A program made the position numbers and the translations under genes. Shown here one piece after another: positions 44,524 to 55,000 of a stretch of DNA of 64,000 bases (within the stretch, counting starts at the first letter, position 1; each line of letters begins with the position of its first letter). The notes under the pieces were generated by a model. That model saw only the letters and a list, made by a program, of their open reading frames with translations, was not told the origin of the DNA and did no database searches. Source of the DNA: Ascidiaceihabitans sp. (lineage in GTDB: Bacteria > Pseudomonadota > Alphaproteobacteria > Rhodobacterales > Rhodobacteraceae); contig JAQXDI010000048.1 in NCBI GenBank assembly GCA_029251465.1, positions 124,001-188,000 of the forward strand. The letters run 5' to 3'.

Positions 44524-45566
44524 TGTGCAGCGTCCAATTCGATCAACCCAAGGTCTAGCAGCATCGCTTCTTCTTGGGGTGGCAGTTTAGAGGCGGCGCG
44601 CAATTGCGTCTGCATCGCTTGATACTCTGGCTGCTTCAGCAATTCGTCGCGCTTGGCAATGTGGGCTTTGACCGAGGTCTTGTGCAGATTGGCGATCACC
44701 TTGTCTTTGCACAAGTTTGCAATTTCCTGCTTTAAATCAGCGGCGTAGCGCATGATTGAGATGTCTTCCCATGCGGGGTCATTGCGTTCGCGCCAATAGG
44801 TGTCGTCAAATGCACGGTTTTCGCGGTTCACGTCACCACGGTCGTTTTTGACCAGATAGCTATCAAGCGAGCGCAAGGCGTAGTGGTTCAATGTCGCAAA
44901 TGCGCGCGCACCAGCGGCCGGAAATTTGCGAATGCGGCGGGGATTTGCAGCATCCAGAAAACGGTGCGGCACAGCGCGCCCTGATCCGTCGGTCCAACTG
45001 GGGCGTTGCTTGCCCGGCAGTTTGCCTTTGAAAAACGGGCGATGCGCGCCGTAATATTGCAGCGGAAAATCGTGACGCACGAGGGACTTAACCTCGATCG
45101 CGGCCTCACCACACCACAGATCAGGATTGTGGCTGCGCGTGAACTGTTCGATCACCGACTTGTCTATGTAAGTTTCGACATCGTCGTTGGCAAAAAACTG
45201 GAACGTCAGGCTGATGGTCTGCGGATTGCCACAGGCCTCGATCAGGGCAGGGATCGTGTGATCGCCCACGTGAATGTTCAGAAATTCATCAACGTCCGCG
45301 ACCCAAACCCAATCGGCATTGATCACACAGTCTTGTTTGCGCGCGTCTTTTAACGCTTCCATCTGGTAATTGCGGCCCTAGGCAGGGTTCGGCAAATGCT
45401 GCACAAGGCCGCGTTCGGCCAGGGCATCCAGCATCGTGTCCATGCCGTCAGAGCAATCGTTTGAGTAAAACAGAAAATCGGTCACGCCCAACAGGCGATG
45501 AAAGGCGATCCATTCTAACAGGAACGGCCCCTCGTTTTTGACACATGTCACTGCGGTTATGCGCAT
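44520..45566 (-). pseudogene. Glycosyltransferase family 2-like gene interrupted by an in-frame TAG
   Basis: ATG 45566 opens MRITAVTCVKNEGPFLLEW, the standard N terminus of this family, continuing through FYSNDCSDGMDTML to QHLPNPA, where TAG (45378-45380) intervenes. The same frame resumes GRNYQMEALKDARK, then WVADVDEFLNIHVGD, FQFFANDDV, GAHRPFFKGK, and NHYALRSLDSYLVKNDRGD, up to the stop at 44520. No frameshift is seen over 348 codons. CAG to TAG would be the simplest change. The downstream part (MEALKDAR, 280 residues) keeps DVDEF but lacks the nucleotide-binding N terminus, so translation from there would be non-functional. First gene of the minus-strand glycan cluster. Confidence 0.78.
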
Positions 45567-45800
45567 TGCTGCCCACCTATCCCGCCCAAATTAATTGCGC
45601 GCATTGTTCACTGTTCCGCCTCATGGGTTCGTTGGCTTTATGCCCCGAGACCTCTTTTATCTGGTTAACATCATGCCTCATCGGTCGAATCAGGTCACTC
45701 TTTGGAACCGGATGCACACCAGATTGCGTGGCCTGATACTTTAAGGGCACTTGACCTTAGCCTTAGGCAATGCACCTTTGGGCGATAAGGGGAGTTTTTC

Positions 45801-46721
45801 ATGGCTAACATCAATGCGTCCGTAACCTCGATCGACGGGGTTCAAAAAATGCTGGCAGATCAGGGTTATGTCTGCGGGCGGGCTTTGGGAACGGTGGTGT
45901 TTTTGTCGCTGAAACTGGGGCGGCCACTGTTTTTGGAAGGCGAGGCCGGCGTTGGCAAAACCGAGATCGCCAAAGCGCTGGCAGCCTCGATGGGCAAACG
46001 GCTGATCCGGTTGCAATGCTACGAAGGATTGGATGCCGCGACGGCGGTCTACGAGTGGAACTTTCCGGCGCAAATGATCGCGATCCGCACAGCAGAGGCA
46101 TCAGGCGGCACTGACCGCGACACCCTCCAAGACGAACTGTTCTCGGACAAATACTTGATTGAACGCCCGCTGTTGCAAGCCATGCGCCCTGATGAAAACG
46201 GCGCGCCGGTGCTGCTGATCGACGAACTTGACCGCACCGATGAACCGTTCGAGGCGTTCTTGCTTGAGGCGCTCAGCGATTTTCAGGTCACAATCCCTGA
46301 ACTCGGCACGATCAAAGCGCCAGAACCACCCATCGTCATCGTCACGTCCAATCGCACCCGCGAAGTGCACGACGCCCTGAAACGCCGCTGCCTGTACCAC
46401 TGGGTCGACTACCCGAATTTCGATCGTGAAATGGAAATTCTGACCGCCCGGGCCCCCGAATCCGCCGAAAGCCTCAGCCGCGAGGTTGTTGCATTTGTTC
46501 AAAAATTACGCACCGAGGACTTGTTCAAGAAACCCGGAGTGGCCGAAACCATCGACTGGGCAAAATGCCTGCTCGCGCTTGATGTGATCGCCCTCAGCCC
46601 CGAAGTCATCGCAGACACCCTCGGCGCAATTCTGAAATACCAAGACGACATTGCCAAACTCCACGGCTCAGAAGCCAAACGCATTCTGGACCAAGCCAAA
46701 GCCACGCTAGACCCCCACTGA
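45801..46721 (+). CDS. MoxR-family AAA ATPase (CoxD-like)
   Basis: A 306-residue ATPase: Walker A EGEAGVGKTEIAK (about 47-59), Walker B VLLIDELDRTDEPF (about 137-150), sensor 1 IVTSNRTREVHDALKRR, and a C-terminal helical lid. MoxR proteins act as chaperones with von Willebrand A partners, and here the partner follows 49 bases downstream. A GGGGAG ribosome site precedes the ATG. The CoxD/CoxE pair usually serves CO dehydrogenase maturation, but no coxMSL genes are in the window, so the target is unknown. The 233-base gap before it holds no other gene I can see. Confidence 0.92.
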   Translation: MANINASVTSIDGVQKMLADQGYVCGRALGTVVFLSLKLGRPLFLEGEAGVGKTEIAKALAASMGKRLIRLQCYEGLDAATAVYEWNFPAQMIAIRTAEASGGTDRDTLQDELFSDKYLIERPLLQAMRPDENGAPVLLIDELDRTDEPFEAFLLEALSDFQVTIPELGTIKAPEPPIVIVTSNRTREVHDALKRRCLYHWVDYPNFDREMEILTARAPESAESLSREVVAFVQKLRTEDLFKKPGVAETIDWAKCLLALDVIALSPEVIADTLGAILKYQDDIAKLHGSEAKRILDQAKATLDPH

Positions 46722-46770
46722 TGCCAAAACCTGCGCCTGTTCTGATCAAAAATACTCAAAGCCCACCGCG

Positions 46771-48036
46771 ATGGTAGAGCACATTCCGCTAGAGTTGCCG
46801 GACAACCCGAAACTGGCCGGCAACATCGCCCATTTTGCGCGGGCATTGCGGCGTGCGGGGCTGCCGATTGGGCCCGGACGGGTGATTGATGCGATCCGCG
46901 CTGTCGAGGCCGCAGGCTTTACCGAGCGGATGGATTTCTACTGGACGCTGCACGCCTGTTTCGTCAACCGCCCCGAACATCGCGTTGTTTTTGCACAGGT
47001 TTTCCGGCTGTACTGGCGGGATCCGCGCTACCTTGAACACATGATGGCGGCGATGCTGCCGGCCATTCGCGGGGTCCAAGAAGACCGCACAGCCCAAGCC
47101 GCAGAAAAACGCGCGGCAGAGGCGTTGCTGGACGGGGCAGACGCGCCGGTTGATCAGCCCGAGGCCCCAAAAGACGACGATGGAACCGAACTCGAGATCG
47201 ACGCCTCGCTGACGATCAGTTCCGAAGAACGGCTGCGCAGTCTGGATTTTGAACAGATGAGCACTGCTGAAATGGCCGCCGCCAAACGGATGCTGTCGCG
47301 CATGCGCTTGCCGGTCGAACCGATCCCGTCACGGCGTACAAAAACCGCGCTGCGGGGGCGGGTGGACGCCGCCAAAACCATGCGTGCTGCGATGCGCAAA
47401 GGTGGTGAGTTGCACCAGATCATCCACAAAGCCCCGCGCCATCGCTGGCCCAATTTGGTGGTACTGTGCGATATTTCCGGCTCGATGAGCCAATACAGCC
47501 GCGTCGTGCTGCATTTCCTACACGCGGTCAGCAACGCCAAAGGCGCGGGCTGGGCAAAGGTGCATGCGTTCACCTTTGGCACGCAATTGACCAACATTAC
47601 CAGACACTTGGGGCAGCGTGACGTGGACGCAGCGCTGGCGGCGGCAGGGGCCGAGGCGCAAGATTGGGAAGGCGGCACACGCATCGGCCAATGCCTTGAG
47701 CGGTTCAACAAAGACTGGTCGCGCCGCGTCATGGGGCAGGGCGCTGTGGTGCTGGTGATCACGGATGGGCTGGACCGCGATGATCCGGACGAGTTGGCCA
47801 AACAGATGCAGCGTTTGCACCTGTCATCGCGCCGCCTGATCTGGTTAAATCCGCTGCTGCGCTGGGATGGGTTTGCGCCCAAAGCCCGTGGAATCGCGGC
47901 AATGTTGCCTCACGTCGACAGCTTTCGCGCAGGGCATTCCATTGCGTCGCTCGAAGAACTGGCAGAGGTGATTTCCCGCCCTGACGATGTGGGCGAAAAA
48001 GCGCGTTTGATGCGTGAATTAGCGCAGAACTGCTAG
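46771..48036 (+). CDS. VWA domain protein (CoxE-like)
   Basis: A 421-residue cytoplasmic protein of the CoxE family. The N-terminal two thirds are helical and charged; the von Willebrand A domain begins near residue 230 with [14 protein letters not shown] (MIDAS DxSxS), followed by [12 protein letters not shown] and [13 protein letters not shown]. It should work with the MoxR ATPase upstream as a metal-insertion or complex-assembly pair. Its TAG stop shares CTAG with the purL stop on the other strand. Confidence 0.9.
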   Translation: MVEHIPLELPDNPKLAGNIAHFARALRRAGLPIGPGRVIDAIRAVEAAGFTERMDFYWTLHACFVNRPEHRVVFAQVFRLYWRDPRYLEHMMAAMLPAIRGVQEDRTAQAAEKRAAEALLDGADAPVDQPEAPKDDDGTELEIDASLTISSEERLRSLDFEQMSTAEMAAAKRMLSRMRLPVEPIPSRRTKTALRGRVDAAKTMRAAMRKGGELHQIIHKAPRHRWPNLVVLCDISGSMSQYSRVVLHFLHAVSNAKGAGWAKVHAFTFGTQLTNITRHLGQRDVDAALAAAGAEAQDWEGGTRIGQCLERFNKDWSRRVMGQGAVVLVITDGLDRDDPDELAKQMQRLHLSSRRLIWLNPLLRWDGFAPKARGIAAMLPHVDSFRAGHSIASLEELAEVISRPDDVGEKARLMRELAQNC

Positions 48037-50195
48037 GCGACCGCTGCGGCGAACGACGTGCGGTAGGTTTCCGACAGTTCGGCCATTGGCGCGCTGCTGG
48101 TGTTGCTGAACCAAACTGTGTCGCCGGTGAATTTCCCGACTGATTGGATGGTTACTCCTGCTTGACCTGCGGCCAACATCAACGCTTCGGCTTGGTCAAA
48201 GTTGCAGGCGATCAAGTAGCGCGCTTGGTCTTCGCCAAACAGGGTTGGTGTGTCGTCGCTGTCGAGCCACACGCCGATGCCGGCACTTTCTGCCAGCTCG
48301 AACGCGGCCAATGCCAACCCGCCATCGGACAGGTCCGTGCAGGCGGTGATCATGGCGCGGTTGCCGCGGATGAAATTGCCGTGCTTGGCCTCTAGGTCCA
48401 GATCGACGTGGGGCGCGTCACCGTCGGTGCGGTTGAACACCTCGGCGAGCAACGCAGATTGACCGAGGTGGCCGGCAGTTTCGCCCAAGACCAACGCCAC
48501 GTGGCCTTCGCGCACGTCACTGCCGATGATGTCTTCGGTGTGTTTTAGCAAACCAACTGCGCCGATTGTGGGCGTTGGCAAAATCGCGGAACCGTCAGTT
48601 TCGTTATACAGCGACACGTTGCCCGACACGATTGGCATGTCCAGCGCCAAAACAGCCTCACCGATGCCTTTGATCGCGCCGACAAATTGTCCCATGATTT
48701 CAGGCTTTTCCGGGTTGCCAAAATTCATGTTGTCGGTTGTGGCCAGTGGCGTGGCACCAACCGCGCACAGGTTGCGATAGGCTTCGGCCACGGCTTGTTT
48801 GCCGCCTTCAAACGGGTTGGCCTTGACGTAGCGCGGGGTCACATCGGAGGTGAACGCCAGTGCTTTGTCGGTGCCGTGGATGCGGATAATGCCGGATCCG
48901 ATGTTCGGCGTGCGCGCGGAATCACCCATAACCATCGTGTCGTATTGTTCATACACCCACTGTTTTGCAGCGTAGTTCGGCGATGAAATCAGCGCGCGCA
49001 AACCGTCAATTGCATCGATACCCGGAACGTCTGACAGCGGTTCAGCCGCGGGCGTTTCGACCCACGGGCGGTCGTATTCAGGGGCGGTGCCAGCCAGCGT
49101 CTTCAGCGGCAGGTCAGCTTTGGTTTCACCGTTGTGCACGATGTGAAACCGGTCTTCGGCCATGGTTTCGCCGACGATGGCAAAGTCGAGGTCCCATTTG
49201 TCGAACACGGCTTTGGCTTCGGCCTCAAGCTCGGGTTTCAGGACCATCAGCATCCGTTCTTGGGATTCCGACAGCATCATTTCGTAGGCGGTCATGTTGA
49301 CCTCGCGCACGGGCACGTTTTCGAGGTACAGACGCACGCCAAGATTGCCTTTGTCGCCCATTTCGACCGCAGAACAGGTCAGGCCAGCGGCCCCCATGTC
49401 TTGGATCGAAATAACCGCGCCGGTTTTCATCAGCTCAAGCGTGGCCTCCATCAGGCGCTTTTCGGTGAACGGGTCACCGACCTGAACCGTGGGGCGTTTT
49501 TCCTCGATCGTGTCGTCAAATTCAGCAGAGGCCATGGTTGCCCCGCCAACGCCGTCACGGCCGGTTTTTGCGCCCAAATAGACGACAGGCATGCCGACGC
49601 CGGATGCGGCAGAGTAAAAGATTTTGTCGCTGTCGGCCAAACCGGCGGCGAACGCGTTGACCAAACAGTTGCCGTTGTAGGCCGGATCAAAGCGGACTTC
49701 ACCGCCCGCACACGGCACGCCAAAGCAGTTTCCGTAGCCGCCAACGCCCGCAACCACACCGTTGACCAGCTGTTTGGTTTTGTGATGCGAAGGTTCGCCA
49801 AATGACAGCGAATTCATCGACGCGATCGGGCGCGCGCCCATGGTAAAGACGTCGCGCAGGATGCCGCCCATGCCTGTGGCCGCCCCTTGGTAAGGTTCGA
49901 TGTAGGAGGGGTGGTTGTGGCTTTCCATTTTGAAAACAATGGCTTGACCGTCGCCGATATCCACAACTCCAGCGTTTTCGCCGGGACCGCAGATGACTTG
50001 GGGGCCTTCGGTTGGCAGGGTGCGCAGCCATTTCTTCGAGGATTTATAAGAGCAGTGTTCGTTCCACATCGCCGAGAAAATACCAAGCTCTGTGAAGGTC
50101 GGTTCGCGTCCGACGATCTCTAGAATACGGTCATATTCATCAGGGCTCAGGCCGTGGCTGGCAATCAATTCTGGTGTGATAGCTGGTTCGGTCAT
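48033..50195 (-). CDS. purL: Phosphoribosylformylglycinamidine synthase subunit PurL
   Basis: A 720-residue small-type PurL, which needs PurQ and PurS partners for FGAM synthesis in the purine pathway. Key segments are [11 protein letters not shown] (about 44-54), ESHNHPS (about 92-98), the [10 protein letters not shown] region and [11 protein letters not shown]-like [11 protein letters not shown] (about 525-535). The ATG is at 50195 ([10 protein letters not shown]); the longer frame from 50231 is not supported. Convergent with the CoxE-like gene, stops overlapping. Confidence 0.96.
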   Translation of the reverse strand: MTEPAITPELIASHGLSPDEYDRILEIVGREPTFTELGIFSAMWNEHCSYKSSKKWLRTLPTEGPQVICGPGENAGVVDIGDGQAIVFKMESHNHPSYIEPYQGAATGMGGILRDVFTMGARPIASMNSLSFGEPSHHKTKQLVNGVVAGVGGYGNCFGVPCAGGEVRFDPAYNGNCLVNAFAAGLADSDKIFYSAASGVGMPVVYLGAKTGRDGVGGATMASAEFDDTIEEKRPTVQVGDPFTEKRLMEATLELMKTGAVISIQDMGAAGLTCSAVEMGDKGNLGVRLYLENVPVREVNMTAYEMMLSESQERMLMVLKPELEAEAKAVFDKWDLDFAIVGETMAEDRFHIVHNGETKADLPLKTLAGTAPEYDRPWVETPAAEPLSDVPGIDAIDGLRALISSPNYAAKQWVYEQYDTMVMGDSARTPNIGSGIIRIHGTDKALAFTSDVTPRYVKANPFEGGKQAVAEAYRNLCAVGATPLATTDNMNFGNPEKPEIMGQFVGAIKGIGEAVLALDMPIVSGNVSLYNETDGSAILPTPTIGAVGLLKHTEDIIGSDVREGHVALVLGETAGHLGQSALLAEVFNRTDGDAPHVDLDLEAKHGNFIRGNRAMITACTDLSDGGLALAAFELAESAGIGVWLDSDDTPTLFGEDQARYLIACNFDQAEALMLAAGQAGVTIQSVGKFTGDTVWFSNTSSAPMAELSETYRTSFAAAVA

Positions 50196-50405
50196 GTGGC
50201 GCGGCCCCCCAAGGCATATTGGTTTGCGCACCTCTTACAATGCGGCGCGCGCGGGGGGAAGGGGCGGCGACGCGAGAGAACGGTATTGGTTTGTTTGATC
50301 ATCAAAGTCGGGCTGTGTGGTTGTTGTGTTCGGGTGGGGCAAGGCCATCTGTTGTTACTGTGTTCGTTCTCGATTAGACCCATCTGCAACTCAAGGGAGA
50401 ATGTT

Positions 50406-50720
50406 ATGTTGAAATTTTTGTCATTCACGGCAGTCGCATTGTGTTTGTCGACTGCGGCGCAGGCCTGTCCTTGGGCGTCGGGGGCTTATCGCGCGTCCGT
50501 TTCCCCAGACATCACGGCCACAGTACGGTTTAATGGTGACTGTTCCAAAGCAGACATTAAAATGTCTGGTGGCGCTGCCAAAACCGAAAAAGTCACTGCT
50601 GGGAACAAGGGCTGGTCGGTCACTCATGGTCAGTTCGATTTTGTGTTTGATGCCAAAGGCAAGCGGGCGCGGGTTACGCGTGGTGGTGCGTCGCGTACTG
50701 TGCGGATGAAAAAGTTCTAA
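50406..50720 (+). CDS. Small secreted protein of unknown function
   Basis: A 104-residue protein beginning MLKFLSFTAVALCLSTAAQACPW: a short signal peptide with probable AQA cleavage, leaving a mature ~85-residue basic domain with two Cys (ACPW and NGDCSK) that could form a disulfide. The start at 50406 has ribosome site AAGGGAGA a few bases upstream; longer frames have none. No family recognised. It is monocistronic, with purL diverging upstream. Confidence 0.7.
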   Translation: MLKFLSFTAVALCLSTAAQACPWASGAYRASVSPDITATVRFNGDCSKADIKMSGGAAKTEKVTAGNKGWSVTHGQFDFVFDAKGKRARVTRGGASRTVRMKKF

Positions 50721-50762
50721 ACAGCGGTTCGCGATCCTGGATGATGCGCGTGATCTGTGGCC

Positions 50763-50792
50763 AAAAAAAAGGCCGAGCACAGAGGCTCGGCC
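50763..50792 (-). terminator. Rho-independent terminator (minus strand)
   Basis: A perfect 8-bp G+C-rich stem with a 6-base loop (50771-50792). On the minus strand the stem is followed by eight T (50770-50763), giving a strong terminator for the LysR transcript or the candidate small RNA. The plus-strand side has no U-run. Confidence 0.85.
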
Positions 50793-50846
50793 AAGTCCAA
50801 CAGGGAGATGAAGGTGTTAAGCGTTACAGCGTTACCATCTTCATAA
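50763..50846 (-). ncRNA. Candidate intergenic small RNA (about 80 nt)
   Basis: On the minus strand a possible promoter (TTGAAC, 15 bases, CATAAT at 50879-50853) is followed by about 80 bases ending in a strong terminator: 8-bp stem GGCCGAGC/GCTCGGCC (50771-50792) and eight T. There is no open frame. The middle holds a C/U-rich stretch (CATCTCCCTGTTGG) that could pair with ribosome sites. The alternative is a simple LysR-gene terminator, since that gene ends at 50941. Confidence 0.4.
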
Positions 50847-50940
50847 CGATGAATTATGGTGCGTCATGCCCGCGTTCAAGGCGCAATCTGCCGCAGGCTT
50901 AGCATGTCCGCTATGCGTTTTTTGCATAGATGGTAAGAAA

Positions 50941-51846
50941 TCAGATTTTCTCTTGTTCCCTCAGTTGCTTACGGTACGCGATGATCTCGTCTTGGACAAA
51001 GTCACGGAAGGCGGCGATACGCTTGGATTGCCGTAATTCTTCTGGATATGCCAAAAATACAGGCACTTCTGACGATTCAATTTCTGGCATAACCCGAATG
51101 AGGTCCGGAAAATCCTGTGTGACGTAATCGGGCAGAATGCCGATTCCCAGATCATGCAGCACCCCTTGCAACACGCCAAAGTAGTTATTGACCGTTAAGG
51201 TTGATTTCACACTGTAGGCCATCAGCTCCTGAACTAGGCTGGCGCTGGCCCCGACTTGGGCAGAGTCGGTGTTCTGACAGATCAGGCGGTGGTCGACCAA
51301 ATCTTCGGGACCTTGGGGAAAAGGATGCCCCTCCAGGTATTTTGGCGTCGCATAGGCGCGCATCCGCACCGACATCAACCGCTTGCGGATCAGGTCGGCT
51401 TGGGAGGGTTCTTTCATGCGGATGGCCACATCGGCCTCGCGCATGGGCAGGTCCAGCACTTTTTCCTCAAGCATCAGATCGACGCGCAGGTCGGGGTATT
51501 TTTCGTACAGCTTGGGCAGGCGCGGGGCCAGCCATAGCGTTCCAAAACCGGTCGTGGTGGTGACCCGCAGATCACCGAACACTTCTTCTTCGCTGTCACG
51601 AATGCGCGCGCTGGCGGTGTCCAGACGCTTGGTCATGGCTGAGGTTGCGTCAAACAACAGCTCGCCTTGTTCGGTCAGGATCAGACCGCGCGCATGGCGG
51701 TGAAACAGCGTTGCGTTCAGGGATTCTTCGAGCGCGCGCACCTGACGGCTGACAGCAGATTGTGACAGGTTCAGCTTGTCACCGGCATGGGTCAAACTGC
51801 CCGCATCCGCGACGGCATGAAAAATTCTAAGTTTGTCCCAGTCCAT
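50941..51846 (-). CDS. LysR-family transcriptional regulator
   Basis: A 301-residue regulator: winged HTH (DWDKLRIFHAVADAGSLTHA, then LNLSQSAVSRQVRALEE, about 2-60), then a substrate-binding-like effector domain (DLRVTTTTGFGTLWLAPRL and onward). The ATG at 51846 (MDWDKLRIF) is the standard LysR start. It diverges from the indolepyruvate oxidoreductase gene, with a palindrome in the 190-base gap, and so probably controls that gene and itself. Confidence 0.93.
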   Translation of the reverse strand: MDWDKLRIFHAVADAGSLTHAGDKLNLSQSAVSRQVRALEESLNATLFHRHARGLILTEQGELLFDATSAMTKRLDTASARIRDSEEEVFGDLRVTTTTGFGTLWLAPRLPKLYEKYPDLRVDLMLEEKVLDLPMREADVAIRMKEPSQADLIRKRLMSVRMRAYATPKYLEGHPFPQGPEDLVDHRLICQNTDSAQVGASASLVQELMAYSVKSTLTVNNYFGVLQGVLHDLGIGILPDYVTQDFPDLIRVMPEIESSEVPVFLAYPEELRQSKRIAAFRDFVQDEIIAYRKQLREQEKI

Positions 51847-51966
51847 GCTGATGTCTCTCTTTACCCATGCCACGCTGTATATTCGTCCCGCGTATATAGC
51901 CAAAAATGACCCGATACACAGGGGGAGAAGCGCCGTTTTTTGACCAGAGGCGAAAAAAATCTATAC

Positions 51967-52004
51967 AGGTCAATAATTGTGACCTAATATCAAGTAAATA
52001 ATAT
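51967..52004 (+). promoter_or_regulatory. Promoter and LysR-type operator of the indolepyruvate oxidoreductase gene
   Basis: A perfect inverted repeat AGGTCA (51967-51972), 7 bases, TGACCT (51980-51985), contains the T-N11-A pattern favoured by LysR proteins. TTGTGA (51977-51982) and TAATAT (51999-52004), 16 bases apart, make a credible -35/-10, so the operator overlaps the -35. Binding is inferred. Confidence 0.6.
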
Positions 52005-52036
52005 GCAAGACTGATCCGATGCTGGGGAGCCCACAG

Positions 52037-55000
52037 ATGAGCACGCAAAAGATTTCGCTAAATGACCGCTATGACCTGACCAAAAGCCCGGTGCTGTTAA
52101 ACGGCACGCAGGCGTTGGTGCGCATGACCATGATGCAAAAGGCCCGCGATAAAGCGGCGGGGTTGAACACGGCAGGGCTGGTGACGGGCTATCGTGGATC
52201 GCCATTGGGTGCCGTCGACATGCAGATGCAGCGCGCGGAAAAGCAGTTGGTGCAAAGCGATGTGACGTTTCAATCCGGTCTGAACGAAGACCTTGCCGCC
52301 ACTGCGATTTGGGGTGCCCAGCAGGCCGAACTGCGCGGTGAGGGCAAATACGACGGTGTTTTTGGTCTGTGGTACGGCAAGGGGCCGGGTGTGGACCGGT
52401 CCGGTGATGTGATGCGTCACGCCAACATGGCCGGCACGTCTGTGAATGGCGGCGTGCTGATGGCGATGGGGGATGACCACACGGGCGAATCCTCGACCGT
52501 GCTGCACCAATCCGAATTTGCGATGATCGACAGCTACATGCCGGTGGTCAGTCCCGCGGGGGTCCAAGAGGTGATGGATTACGGGCTGTACGGCTGGGCC
52601 TTGTCCCGGTTCGCAGGTGTCTGGGTTGGCCTGAAGACAATGAAAGACACGGTCGAGGTCACGTCGGTCGTCGACGGTGATCCGCATCGTTTGTCGTTTG
52701 TGACGCCTGAATTTGAGATGCCTGACGGTGGGCTAAACATCCGTTTGGTCGATGACCGCGTCGATCAAGAGGCCCGGTTGCTGAATTACAAACGCCACGC
52801 AGCCGAGGCGTTCAGCCATGCCAACAAGATGGACAAGCGGATGTGGGGCAAGGCCGGTGCCAAGATCGGCTTTGTGGCGGCGGGCAAAAACTGGCTAGAC
52901 CTGACCCACGCGATGTCCTTGCTGAACATTGACGCGACCGAGGCCGAGCGTCTGGGCGTCACCACTTACAAAATCGGGCAAACCTGGCCGCTGGACATGC
53001 GCGGTTTTAACAACTGGGCAGAGGGGCTCGATCTGATCGTCGTGATCGAGGAAAAGCGCAAGCTGATCGAAGTTCAGATCAAAGAAGCGCTGTTTGACAA
53101 TCGCCAAGGGCGGCGTGTGTACGGTGGCACCAAAGATGGCGTCGAATTCTTTACCTCCGGCTGGGCGCTAGACCCGGTTGAGATCGCTGAAAAGCTGGGC
53201 CAGGTGTTGAGTGACGAGGGTCGCAATACGGACGGGATCAAAGCAGGACTGGCCGTGCTGGACGAGGCCCGCCGTTCTGACAACGCCGAGGAAATCGCGG
53301 CGCGCCTGCCGTATTTCTGCTCTGGCTGCCCGCATAATTCGTCAACTGTCGTGCCGGATGGCTCGCGTGCCTATTCCGGCATCGGCTGTCACTTTATGGT
53401 GCAATGGATGGACCGCGACACGCTGGGCTTTACCCACATGGGGGCAGAGGGCGCGAACTGGATCGGCGAGGCACCGTTTTCGAAAACCGGCCACGTGTTC
53501 CAGAACATCGGGGACGGCACGTACAACCATTCCGGCATCCAAGCGATCCGTGCGGCTGTGGCGGCTGACACCACGATGACCTACAAAATTCTGTACAACG
53601 ATGCGGTCGCAATGACTGGCGGGCAAAGCCACGAGGGCGATTTGCCTGCTGAACGTATTGTCGAAGAATTGAGCGCCATGGGCATTAAAAACCTAGCCGT
53701 GGTCTATGACGAAAAAGAAGACGTGAACTTTGCCACCTTTCCGAAAAGCGTTGAAATTCATGAGCGTACCTATTTGCAAACCGTGCAAGAGCAGTTTGCA
53801 AAGTTGGAAGGCGTCAGTGCTATCGTCTACATCCAGACCTGCGCGGCCGAAAAGCGTCGCCGCCGCAAACGCGGGCTGTTTCCGGACCCCGACAAGCGCT
53901 TGTTCATCAACACAGACGTCTGCGAAGGCTGCGGCGATTGCGGGGTGCAATCCAATTGCGTGTCGCTGGTCCCTGCGGAAACTGAACTGGGCCGCAAACG
54001 CAAAATCGACCAATCGTCGTGCAACAAGGATTTCTCTTGCGTCAAAGGGTTCTGCCCGTCGTTTGTGTCGCTTGAAGGGGCCGTGGTGCGTAAAGAAGCG
54101 ACCACCGAACTGGTCTTGCCCGACCTGCCATCGCCGGCAATTCCCGCGATCAACGGCACGTTCAACGTCGTCATCACCGGCGTCGGCGGCACCGGCGTTG
54201 TGACCATTGGCGCGGTTTTGGCGCAGGCGGCCCACATCGATGGCAAAGGCGCGGGCATGATGGAAATGGCGGGCCTCGCGCAAAAGGGCGGTGCGGTGCA
54301 CATCCATTGTCGCCTTGCCAATGATCCTGCCGATATCTCTGCGATCCGGGTTGCCACTGGCGAATGTGACGCGCTGATCGGGGGCGATCTGGTGGTCTCT
54401 GCGGGGTCCAAAACGCTAGGGCTGACGCAATCGGGGCGCACAGGTGCGGTGGTCAACAGTCACGAAATAATCACCGGTGATTTCACCCGCGACACCGAAT
54501 TCACACTGCCGTCGGATCGGTTGATGTTGGCGCTACAAGCCCGTCTGCGCGATGATGTGGCGTTGTTTGATGCATCCGATCTGGCCAAGGCCGTGCTGGG
54601 GGATTCCATTTTCTCGAATATGATGATCTTTGGGGCGGCGTGGCAGCGCGGCCTGATCCCGATCAGCCATGAGGCGTTGACCCAAGCCATCACGTTGAAT
54701 GGGGCGGCAGTGGAGCGGAACTTGCGCGCCTTTGAAATCGGGCGCTGGGCGGTGTTGTTCCCCGAAAATGCGCAGGCAATTTTGACGCCGAAAGTGATCG
54801 AACTCCCAACAACCCAAGCGGACAAAATCGCCTACCGCGCTGATCAATTGGTGGTCTATCAAGGCAAACGCTTGGCCAAGCGGTACACCAAGTTTTTGGA
54901 CAAGTTTGAGGATGCAGACGTTAAGAATTCCGCATTAACTGGGTATCATAAGCTACTGTCCTACAAGGACGAGTACGAAGTTGCGCGATTGTTGCTAAGC

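Noticed and set aside
43000-45400. General reassignment of TAG as a sense codon
   Set aside because: Several intact genes in the window end in TAG (for example the CoxE-like and SDR genes), so only local readthrough or decay is considered.
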